NCBI GenBank assembly: GCA_020055645.1
Contig: CM034546.1
Location: forward strand, 15,252,001-15,316,000
Length of the DNA: 64,000 bases
Direction: 5' to 3'
Origin: Tomocerus qinae
Lineage: Eukaryota; Arthropoda; Collembola; Entomobryomorpha; Tomoceridae
Position numbers and translations under genes: made by a program
The notes under the pieces: model-generated
The model's input: only the letters and a program-made list of their open reading frames with translations
What the model was told of the DNA's origin: nothing
Databases searched by the model: none
In this document: piece by piece, positions 20,101 to 28,580 of the stretch
How positions within the stretch are numbered: the first letter of the stretch is position 1
Layout of the letters: every line of letters starts with the position of its first letter

Positions 20101-22805
20101 TTTCTCCAATCGACGGTTCTCCTGATATTCCCGGTTCAATGACTCAAGGTCCCCTTAAACTATTCAAAACTCAGAACCCACCGAATATTCAGCAACATAC
20201 AATTGGAACTTGGAAACCAAAAGTTGGTCATTTACCAAACTTTCCATTCCTCACGATATTCGGAACATTATTTCCTTGGGAGAAAGACAAGAATTATGCT
20301 GTCTTTACCTCAAATGATACATTGGTTGTATGTTTTGTTCCCGACGACAATAAAATCGGCCTTAGTTTGACTGGAGAGCTTTTTCAAGGCAATTATCCAG
20401 TATTTATTCCAGATACACCAATACATACTGATGAGAACTGTGATCCAGAATCTGGGTCGCCTATTCTTGGACTATTCAAACCTTGTACAAATGACAAGTT
20501 TTTTGAAGTAACTCATACCATTATCAAACCCTCCGATTGTTTAGGAAATGATACTAAAGACTGGTCGATACATCTCCCGAAAGTTGTCTTTGGAGAATTC
20601 ATTCCAGATTCAGATCCTAAAAATCCCATTAAAGGGACTATGACTAAGAATGACCCTTACACATTTACCCCAAAAGATCCAAGTAGTAAAATTGACAAAG
20701 AAACTCATGGAACATGGAAACCTGACAAAGATGACGCAATTCATGGAACTCTTAAGCCTCGTGAAAATCCTAAAGGGTCCGCTGTTTTCATTCCTGATCG
20801 TATATCTAAAGGAGTAATCTTATATGATGGCGACGATCCAAAAATTTACAGTATCCCTGGAACTATAAGTGATAAAAGTCCGTATATATTCAAACCGATT
20901 AACCCTAGCTTATTATCTCCATCTACTCGACAAGGAATTTGGATCCCAGATGACCCTAGTGAACCCTTAAATCCTTTCGGAGGTAAAGAAGCCCATGGAA
21001 CCGTAGAACCTAAACCTGAAAATTCACCCGAATATGCTCTATTTATTCCGGACGAATTTATATTTGGGAATTTGTTTTGTATATTTGAAAATGTTCTTCA
21101 TGGGCCTATCAATGGTTCCCTTACGGCACAGACTCCTAGTATTTTTGTGCCAGATGAACCTTCTGACGCATTGGCAGCAGCTAATGAAATGTGTATTTGG
21201 ATGCCCAACCCACCCACATCTCCAAAATATCCACACTCTGTAACATACGGAAAGTTTACACCCGACCCTGCAGATCCGGATAAAGGTACTTTTACACCAT
21301 ACCCTGATTTACCCGGAACATTTATTCCCGACGAAGGTTCACCACACGAAGGAACATTGACACAAACTCCTCCTGTACAATTTAAACCGACCAAACCTCC
21401 TCCTTTAGAAAAAGATACTCATGGGACTTGGTGCCCAGATATAGGATTGACACCTTACTATCCGTTGTCTTGTGTTGGAGGCACGATGAAGCCAAAGGGC
21501 CCTATAGTATTGTTTGAACCAGATGAAAATGTGTTTGCTACATTTATTCCTGATGACAGAGATAAACCACCTTCAAATGGAACGATTCAACATGCCCGTC
21601 CACCAACATACACTACCAATCCGCCAGTCAGTTATGAACCACTTCAATCTATGGTACCTGGAATGTTTATTTTCATTCTTTTCCCAGGAGGCACAAAATC
21701 CCCCAACTTTCGGGTACTAATCTTGGAAATACAGCCGACAGCCACGTACTCACTTATTCCTTCTCATATGGTGCCAGTGAAATTTTATCCTGATGATAAT
21801 CCTGATGCTCCAATTAATGGAAAAATTTCCGAAGGGAAAACACCTGTTTTTGAATTTATGGATAAAGTATCAATTACTATTCCCAAGACAGGAATTATTG
21901 TGGTTCTCGATCCTATTAAGCCTAATTATTATCAGAAACCATTTCACGGCGAACTTAAACATCCTGATGGTAGTCACTATCCTAAGGACACTATTATATT
22001 TGTACCCGATAATAACATTCCTGGACAAATGGTACCCCAGAATGAAACACAACCACCTATTTTAGGAGTCTTGATTATTCGTGAGCCTTGGGAGCCTAGA
22101 ATATATACACCCACTCCTCCAGTACCCATATCTGTGTTGATTCACGTCCACTGGCTTCCCACTACTGTTTATGCTTTCCCAGGTGGACCATTGAACCAAA
22201 CTAAAGGTGTTTTAAAACCTGATAATGGTACTACATATTTCATTCCATACAAAGAGTATAGCGGGCAATTTGTTCCTGATTCAACTACTAATAAATTAAT
22301 CCCAATCAAAGGTAAAATGGTCGAAAGCGTACCACCAACGTTTATTCCCAAAAAATTAGCAGAAGTTGTTACTAAAGATACTCCAGGGACTTGGCTTCCT
22401 GATTCAACAGTGGACGAAGACACGCCTTTTGGAAGTCCCCAAGTTGGAGTGATGAAACCAACCGAAAATCGAAGAGCTATGATTTGGGTTGTTATGGTAG
22501 TGCCACCTACTGAAGGGACTAGTGGACATTTTGTACCTGATGAAAACCCAGGTGATATTATTCCTGGATATATGATACTCCCGAATGTTTTTGTAGCCAC
22601 TCATTCTTCGGGCGTCGTCACTGTGATGACTTATGGGACATGGAAACCTGACCCCGGTGCACCTCCTGGCGGTCCCTTTTCAGAACCAGACCATGGGTAC
22701 CTTGAATCTGAGGGAAAAGATGTTCTTTGGTTCCCAGATAAAATTGATCAGTGTGAAACGGAAATTAGTGGAAACACACCGAACACATTCTTTCTTGTTT
22801 GTTGA
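8113..22805 (+). CDS. Gene 2: secreted five-CTLD protein with polyproline stalk and giant PD-repeat tail
   Basis: Twenty-two exons join in frame to 2326 residues: 8113-8203, 8313-8369, 8583-8696, 8807-8931, 9122-9458, 9545-9571, 10194-10274, 10667-10974, 11490-11823, 12118-12144, 12264-12344, 12640-12869, 13216-13573, 13772-13798, 13959-14293, 15991-16342, 16538-16564, 16789-16872, 16990-17159, 17297-17411, 18942-19215 and 19379-22805 (stop TGA). The start was chosen because it opens a signal peptide (hydrophobic LSIFILHFLIV, likely cleaved near residue 24). Five CTLDs follow at about residues 95-241, 345-491, 565-723, 805-961 and 1035-1184, joined by two-Cys linkers and Pro-rich segments, one of 61 prolines. 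Residues 1185-2326 come from one exon: a Thr/Pro-rich neck, then ~13 repeats. No membrane segment is apparent, so a secreted, possibly matrix or surface-associated protein is inferred. Junctions are GT-AG except a likely GC-AG at 10975. Function and ligand unknown. Confidence 0.82.
8807..9458 (+). other. Gene 2 CTLD1 (exons 8807-8931 and 9122-9458)
   Basis: The lead exon (AKCMQLQF ... KEKAARD) and core exon (FNWFEAASCC, LRWTNAH, GPGYCKTM, GLYCET) form the first CTLD. Compared with CTLD2 (NQKCD), the penultimate conserved cysteine is replaced by serine (HTSDKK), so one expected disulfide is missing. The exon boundary is phase 0, as in the next three domains. Confidence 0.8.
9572..10193 (+). 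other. Gene 2 intron (622 bp), nothing else seen
   Basis: Intron between the first microexon and its two-Cys linker exon. AT-rich, with no repeat or coding signal recognised. Confidence 0.5.
10275..10666 (+). other. Gene 2 intron (392 bp), nothing else seen
   Basis: Intron between the first two-Cys linker exon and the polyproline exon. AT-rich, ending in ACACAG. No other feature recognised. Confidence 0.5.
10669..10851 (+). repeat. 61-codon uninterrupted polyproline tract
   Basis: CCT and CCA codons with a few CCG encode 61 prolines in a row in the frame fixed by the flanking splice phases. CCC is not used. The trinucleotide repeat keeps the other frames open too (Thr/Ser and His/Leu on +, Glu/Val and Arg/Trp on -); these are shadows. 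Such a tract should form a stiff polyproline-II rod between CTLD1 and CTLD2. Confidence 0.9.
10975..11489 (+). other. Probable GC-AG intron of gene 2
   Basis: The upstream exon must end in phase 0 to join the CTLD2 core exon. At that point the sequence is ATG|GCAAGT, a GC donor with the rest of the donor consensus intact; the acceptor is TTACTTAG. No GT donor in the same phase is evident nearby. The intron also holds a weak inverted repeat (aatgtgac near 11032 and gtcacatt near 11135) that may be a small degenerate element. Confidence 0.6.
12640..13573 (+). other. Gene 2 CTLD3 (exons 12640-12869 and 13216-13573)
   Basis: The linker exon is rich in Ala, Pro and Thr (APPSPAPPSP), then reads SAEERCKNLKW ... 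EEIEARE. The core exon has FNWFEAASCC, LAWTNIHSF, GTGYCIKM and LLCEE. It is the gene 2 domain most like the gene 1 CTLD at 963-1837: both lead exons share SAEERC, YSGES/YTGES and HGSEE motifs. Confidence 0.8.
12870..13215 (+). other. Gene 2 intron (346 bp) inside CTLD3, nothing else seen
   Basis: Phase-0 intron in the conserved position within the CTLD. AT-rich, with no repeat recognised. Confidence 0.5.
14423..15794. mobile_element. Non-autonomous long-TIR DNA transposon (Mutator-like or foldback) in gene 2 intron
   Basis: A 1372-bp element is bounded by a 9-bp direct repeat TATTTCCCT (14414-14422 and 15795-15803) that looks like a target-site duplication. The ends start GGGT and form long inverted repeats: 14440-14495 pairs with 15731-15778 (CTTTTGGGCAA against TTGCCCAAAAG), and 14528-14580 with 15651-15695 (GGCTGTAGCA against TGCTACAGCC). 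Between the arms is a 22-bp minisatellite. A 49-residue open frame beginning MASQRAYSSNSDTDS at 14856 has no recognised domain and may be residue of an internal gene. A 9-bp duplication with G-rich long ends fits Mutator-like elements, but there is no transposase to confirm this. Confidence 0.65.
15125..15650. repeat. 22-bp minisatellite with 66-bp higher-order pattern inside the intronic element
   Basis: Tandem copies of a 22-bp unit, GAACTAATTGTGATT followed by TAATTTT, fill the middle of the element. Three variants alternate regularly (GAAC...GTGATT, GAAC...GTGACT, GGAC...GTGATT), giving a 66-bp trimer repeated several times with only occasional indels. Confidence 0.85.
16990..19215 (+). 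other. Gene 2 CTLD5, split over three exons
   Basis: Exons 16990-17159 (Thr/Pro linker ending LESCNIDLCDNKL), 17297-17411 (ASWDEAQVNCQ ... VESEADIEFL) and 18942-19215 (FWSAARF, LWEPAGEEF, KWWGLGEP, ELCVSMQF, WYASDCGEKLPFICVH) mirror the last CTLD of gene 1 exon for exon. This is the most canonical CTLD of the gene, but EPN reads EPM and WND reads WYAS. Confidence 0.8.
17679..18320. mobile_element. Inverted-repeat element with four-copy 34-bp arms, in the last long intron of gene 2
   Basis: The left arm (17679 to about 17850) has tandem 34-bp units containing GGTGGACGAATAAGCC. The right arm (about 18150-18320) has the same units in reverse orientation (GGCTTATTCGTCCACC). The outer ends match as inverted repeats (ATATCGTCC and GGACGATAT). 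About 300 bp of unrelated DNA lies between the arms. No open frame, and the target-site duplication is unclear, so this is a MITE or foldback element of unknown superfamily. The rest of this intron (17412-18941) shows nothing coding. Confidence 0.7.
19379..22805 (+). other. Gene 2 terminal exon: ~13 copies of an ~82-residue PD-repeat
   Basis: One 3427-bp exon encodes residues 1185-2326. A Thr/Pro-rich neck (PPMGTTPPV twice) comes first. Then GxF[IV]PD-type starts recur at protein residues of about 1252, 1345, 1424, 1502, 1590, 1662, 1748, 1831, 1905, 1985, 2067, 2147 and 2234, a spacing of 72-93 residues. A full repeat has four segments of roughly 20 residues: GEFIPDSDP, then GTMT...P..FTP, then a HGTWKPD segment, then HGTLKP.EN ending in AVFIPD. 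Repeats 5, 6, 8 and 12 are the most regular; 9-11 are degenerate. Cysteines are few. I recognise no family. The regular Gly-hydrophobic-Pro strands suggest a beta-rich solenoid or rod, which is inference only. Confidence 0.8.
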
Positions 22806-23882
22806 TTCATGAAATAAATACTACAGAAATTTAATATTATGACTATTATTATTGAATCTGGGAAAGAACTTGGTAGTTTGTTACTAAGTTTTATGTATTT
22901 ATTTTTATTTATATTTGAAATGATGTTACAACTGAATTTTACAACCAAATACAACATAGATGGATTAATGATCTTTAATAACTTAATAGCTTAACTAATC
23001 TTATCTAAAAATTATGAAATAAACATTGTTTATTGTCTTGGTCAATTTGTATTTCACAACACTTTAATACAAAGTGTCAATGCGTTAATGTGACTTATCT
23101 CTATATATAATCGCAGACTTGATAAATTTACCTGTCTATATATATTTATATATATATATATGTATGTACGTGTGGTAGGGAGAACCTAGGGCACCTGCAT
23201 ATATTACGTAAAGCAAAACCCCCTCCCACATGTGTTTAAAATCTTAAGCCTGAAATATTTATGTAAATATTTTTTTATTTGAAAAATATTTCCGTAAATA
23301 TTTTTTTATTTGTAAAATATTTCCGTAAATATTACATAACTCAAAATATTTAAATATATTTACGATATTTTTTGATATTATTTTCCCACCACTATGAAAC
23401 GAAAAAATACAAAAGAAAATTTTCCTACGAGTAGCCAAAAATTTTTTTTATAAATGTCGGACCCCTGGTAATATGTATATTTCATAAATGGTCAGTGGAA
23501 AGCGAGCAACGTGCCAATAAGAATAAAACTTAAACATATTTTATTAAGAACAGTAACAATCTTTCGAGTATAATAATCTTACTTTGGAAGTTAATGAATT
23601 AATAACGCATTGTGAATAAATGTTGAAATTGTTAAGTCAGAAACAACAAATAATAATTTGAGAGGTAAACATGGCGTCAATAAATCCGTTATAAATAGTT
23701 TTATAGTACTGGAGAAACTACATTCGCATTTCGCAAGGTTTTAGCAAAAAGCAGCCATGTAGTCGTCGATTACCTGATTTATGGTACTTTTGTGGCTGAA
23801 AATTGTACAGGATTTTATATTTTTGATAAATGTTTGCGAGTTCTTTAAATATGCCTACATTTTTGTCAGACCCTCAGATGAT
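22806..23882. other. Spacer between gene 2 and the satellite array
   Basis: No gene seen. It contains a TA-rich microsatellite (about 23135-23165), a fragment of a dispersed repeat (GGTAGGGAGAACCTAGG ... AAAACCCCCTCCC, about 23172-23230) related to one near 3990-4030, and a repeated aaatatttccgtaaatattt palindrome (about 23265-23345). Confidence 0.5.
22813..22818 (+). promoter_or_regulatory. Candidate polyadenylation signal of gene 2
   Basis: AATAAA seven bases after the stop codon; a second AATAAA lies at 23018-23023. The second gives a more usual 3' UTR length. Which is used cannot be told from sequence. Confidence 0.4.
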
Positions 23883-26248
23883 AGTTAGCATTGGTATAAT
23901 GGGCATTTCTAATGACCAATTGGTGAACTTGGCAATTTGTAATGACTTAGTGTGGTACTTGGGATTTTTATTGACTAATTAGTGTACTTGGCCTTTCTAG
24001 TTACTAATGGGTGTCCTGGTCATTTTAGTAATTAATACTTATTATTTCTGGTAATTAGTGAGGGTGCTTGTTATTATTAGTAACTAATTGGTGTATATGG
24101 GCATTTCTAGTAACAAATTGCTGTATATGGGCATTTCTATAGTAACTAATTGGTGTATATGGGCATTTCTAGTAACTAGTTGGTGTATAAGGGCATGTCT
24201 AGTAACTAATTGGTGTATATGTGCATTTCTAGTAACTAATTGGTGTATATGGGCCTTTTGATTAACTAATTGGTGTATATAGGCATTTCTAGAAACTAAT
24301 TGGTGTATATGGGCATTTCTAGTAACTAATTGGTGTATATGGGCATTTCTAGTAACTAGTTAGTGTACATGGGCATTTCTACAAACTATTGGGAGTACTT
24401 GTCATTTCTACGAACTAATTGGTTCATTTGGCATTTTTTATCACATTGATAGAGTTTTTTATTAATTATTATGTTGACCTTTATAGGTAGAATCGGCAAT
24501 TAGGATATTTCTTTTGACCAAGTAGATTACCAATATTTAGCTTTTTGCGATTTGTCATTTCTGTTCATGTTGGTAAGTAGCATTGTCGTGGTTGTCATTT
24601 GCAAAAAACTTTGTTATTCTATATTAAGCTGGTTTTTTATTTTGTTAATGTACACAGTTGCAACATTATTCTTGTTTCCGATATCAAATAATTTTGATTT
24701 TAAACCACCCTACTTTAAGTTTCTTCTGAGTTTCATAGTCATTAATCATGACTTTGTCGCACTATTCCACAGAGTATTAGCAATAGGTTTTGTTGATTGC
24801 TGCTGTTTTATTACCGTTTCGTCAAACTAAAACACTATATGAAACAATTATTATATTAAATAGTTTTTATTATATAAAATTTGATACAAACAGTATCATA
24901 TTTTATTTAAAAAATGATATTTAACTCTAGATAAAAATTTATTTAATGTGCTTTTCAAAATCACGTTAATCCAGGGCTAAGTGTTTGAACCTGTTTCACA
25001 GCAAAGAATCCCTTAGTCACAAAACAACACAATTTAAGCAACGTTGATCACAAATTGTTTCGCCACATTGAATATCCAAATTACATAATAAATGTAATAT
25101 AATTTTAATAGTAAAATTATATAACAGCGTTCGACAATGTCAGGTTTACATAGGGTCCATTAATAAAAACTGCTTCACGGTGTAAAAATTTCACTAATCA
25201 AGAATTTAGAATTTAGATAAAAAATTTAGATGTTTTAATGTTTGTTGGCAAAAGTAATTTATCCCAGTCTTACAATTATAACTCGTCTCAATAACCGAGC
25301 TAATAAAACGACACAAAATGTTTATTAGTTCTAATTAAAGATATTTTCGGAAGAAAAGACTTCTACCAACCTATATACTGTTGTTAGATTTATGTTTATA
25401 AACCGAAAGCTAGTTTTGCATTAATTTTGATACCCATGATAGGAAACATTAACTTTTAAAATCAAATTGAGATTTTCATGATTTAAGAGGATTAAACTAA
25501 AAAATTATTAAATCCGCTTCTATTTATTCTGAAAGTTGTATTTGTAAAACTACAGACTTAAAGACAAGTAGTTTCACATTTATTTTTGAATTACCTTTTT
25601 ATGATAAAATCCTTTTGAATGGTTGAATTTCGTGAGAAAGATTATTAAATTATTGTTGAATATGTTAGTCAGCATTGGTATAATGGGCATTTCTAATGAC
25701 CAATTGGCGAACTTGGCAATTTGTAATGACTTAGTGTGGTACTTGGGATTTTTATTGACTAATTAGTGTACTTGGCCTTTCTAGTTACTAATGGGTGTCC
25801 TGGTCATTTTAGTAACCAATTGGTGTACTTATTATTTCTGGAAATTAGTAGGGGTGCTTGTTATTATTAGTAACTAATTGGTGTATATGGGCATTTCTAG
25901 TAACTAATTAGTGTATATGGGCATTTCTAGTAACTAATTGCTGTATATGGGCATTTCTAGTAACTAATTGGTGTATATGGGCATTTCTAGTAACTAATTG
26001 GTGTATATAGGCATTTCTAGTAACTATTTGGTGTATATGGGCATTTCTAGTAACTAATTGGTGTATATGGGCATTTCTAGTAACTAGTTAGTGTACATGG
26101 GCATTTCTACAAACTATTGGGAGTACTTGTCATTTCTACGAATTAATTGGTTCATTTGGCATTTTTTATCACATTGATAGAGTTTTTTATTTATTATTAT
26201 GTTGACCTTTATAGGTAGAATCGGCAATTAGGATATTTCTTTTGACCA

Positions 26249-26810
26249 CTCTATATGTAAGGTTTAGATGCCAGGCTATCGTATAGAGACAATAGCCCTC
26301 AACCAGCTCAGGAGAAAACGAAATGAAATAGAAAGATGGAATTAAAGTTTAAGGTTCGCAGTACGGTATTGGTTTGTAAAAATCTACGGCTAGTTTTATT
26401 TACACCAAAGCAAACCACATTCACTCATCAACATTTACACATACTAAATACAATCTTCCGTAAGGCCGAATGTTGGTCAAATGCTATCACAGCATAAGAC
26501 TGCTAGACTCTCCAGTCAGCTTGAAGTGTTCAGCTCTCCAGCAGAACCAAGAATGATCACAGAGCACCAGAGACAATTCAATTACATCAAGCAAAATGCC
26601 TGTGACATTGGAAATCATATCTATTATCTTTATCTAACAAATTATAATTAGCTAATCTCAAGAAATGTAAAGAGATGGGAAAAGGTGGGAGTTAGTTTAG
26701 CTGCTGTCTATTGGAATGCGAAGTTCATTGAATTGCATGACAATTAGGAGTCAGACTGTCGAGGTCATCTTATCACTTCTTTAATCTGTTTGGTGCCACG
26801 AGTCTTACAA
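26249..26810. mobile_element. 562-bp insertion in satellite unit 2 (copy 1)
   Basis: Uninterrupted units read ...TTTTGACCA|AGTAGATTACC.... Here 562 bp lies between those halves. The insert starts CTCTATATGTAAGG and ends GAGTCTTACAA, so TGTAAG/CTTACA form short inverted ends resembling the TG...CA ends of a long terminal repeat. No target-site duplication or open frame was found. Class unknown; a solo LTR is possible. Confidence 0.6.
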
Positions 26811-27951
26811 AGTAGATTACCAATATTTACCTTTTTGCGATTTGTCATTTCTGTTTATGTTGGTAAGTCCCATTGTCGTGCTTGTCATTTGCAAAAACTT
26901 TGTTATTCTATATTAAGCTGGTTTTTTATTTTGTTAATGTATACAGTTGCAACATTATTCTTGTTTTAGATATCTAATAATTTTGATTTTAAACCACCGT
27001 ACTTTAAGTTTCTTCTGAGTTTCATAGTCATTAATCATGACTTTGTCGCACTATTTCACAGAGTATTAGCAATAGGTTTTGTTGATTGCTGCTGTTTTAT
27101 TACCGTTTCGTCAAACTAAAACACTATATGAAACAATTATTATATTAAATAGTTTTTATTATATAAAATTTGATACAAACAGTATCATATTTTATTTAAA
27201 AAATGATATTTAACTCTAGATAAAAATTTATTTAATGTGCTTTTCAAAATCACGTTAACCAATGGCTAAGTGTTTGAACCTGTTTCACAGCAAAGAATCC
27301 CTTAGTCACAAAACAACACAATTTTAGCAACGTTAATCACAAAATGTTTCGCCACATTGGATATCCAAATTACATAATAAATATAATATAATTTTAATAG
27401 TAAAATTATATAACAGCGTTCGACAATATCAGGTTAACATAGGGTCCATTAATAACAACTGCTTCACGGTGTAAAAATTTCACTAATCAAGAATTTAGAA
27501 TTTAGATAAAAAATTTAGATGTTTTAATGTTTGTTGGCAAAAGTAATTTATCCCAGTCTTACAATTATAACTCGTCTCAATAACCGAGCTAATAAAACGA
27601 CACAAAATGTTTATTAGTTCTAATTAAAGATATTTTCGGAAGAAAAGACTTCTACCAACCTATATACTGTTGTTAGATTTATGTTTATAAACCGAAAGCT
27701 AGTTTTGCATTAACTATGATACCCATGATAGGAAACATCAACTTTTAAAATCAAATTGAGTTTTTCATGATTTAAGAGGGTTAAACTAAAAAATTATTAA
27801 ATCCGCTTCTATTTATTCTGAAAGTTGTATTTGTAAAACTACAGACTTAAAGACAAGTAGTTTCACATTTATTTTTGAATTACCTTTTTATGATAAAATC
27901 CTTTTGAATGGTTGAATTTCGTGAGAAAGATTATTAAATTATTGTTGAATA

Positions 27952-28580
27952 TGTTAGTCAGCATTGGTATAATGGGCATTTCTAATGACCAATTGGCGAA
28001 CTTGGCAATTTGTAATGACTTAGTGTGGTACTTGGGATTTGTATTGACTAATTAGTGTACTTGGCCTTTCTAGTTACTAATGGGTGTCCTGGTCATTTTA
28101 GTAACCAATTGGTGTATTTATTATTTCTGGAAATTAGTAGGGGTGCTTGTTATTATTAGTAACTAATTGGTGTATATGGGCATTTCTAGTAACTAATTGC
28201 TGTATATGGGCATTTCTAGTAACTAATTGGTGTATAAGGGTATTTCTAGTAACTAATTGGTGTATATTTGCATTTCTAGTAACTAATTGGTGTATATGGG
28301 CATATCTAGTAACTAATTGGTGTATATGGGCCTTTTTATTAACTAGTTGGTGTATAAGGGCATTTCTAGTAACTAATTGGTGTATATGCGCATTTTTATT
28401 AACTAATTGGTGCATATAGGCATTTCTAGAAACTAATTGGTGTATATGGGCATTTCTAGTAACTAATTGGTGTATATGGGCATTTCTAGTAACTAATTGG
28501 TGTATATGGGCATTTCTAGTAACTAGTTAGTGTACATGGGCATTTCTACAAACTATTGGGAGTACTTGTCATTTCTACGA
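27952..28580. repeat. Nested 30-bp minisatellite (representative copy)
   Basis: Within each satellite unit a 30-bp motif containing GTAACTAATTGGTGTATATG and then GGCATTTCTA is repeated roughly 10-16 times, with degenerate copies at both edges. The same block occurs in all 16 units. Because 30 is divisible by three, the block lacks stops in several frames on both strands and yields mirror-image open frames (HQLVTRNAHI on -, LVTNWCIWAF on +). These are by-products, not genes. Confidence 0.9.

Noticed and set aside
21098-21394. Minus-strand open frames of 60-143 residues within the PD-repeat exon
   Set aside because: They are shadows of the long plus-strand frame, which has the clear repeat pattern and splice connections.
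24552-24830. 92-residue hydrophobic open frame in the first satellite unit
   Set aside because: The frame is interrupted in most other units (for example GTTTTAGATATCTAA in the core copies), and it resembles no known protein. It is probably chance.
28134-28419. Conserved open frames on both strands in each satellite unit (HQLVTRNAHI and LVTNWCIWAF repeats), up to 114 residues
   Set aside because: They follow directly from a 30-bp repeat that has no stop codons in these frames. Their conservation between units is DNA-level satellite homogeneity, and there is no promoter, domain or signal peptide to support them.
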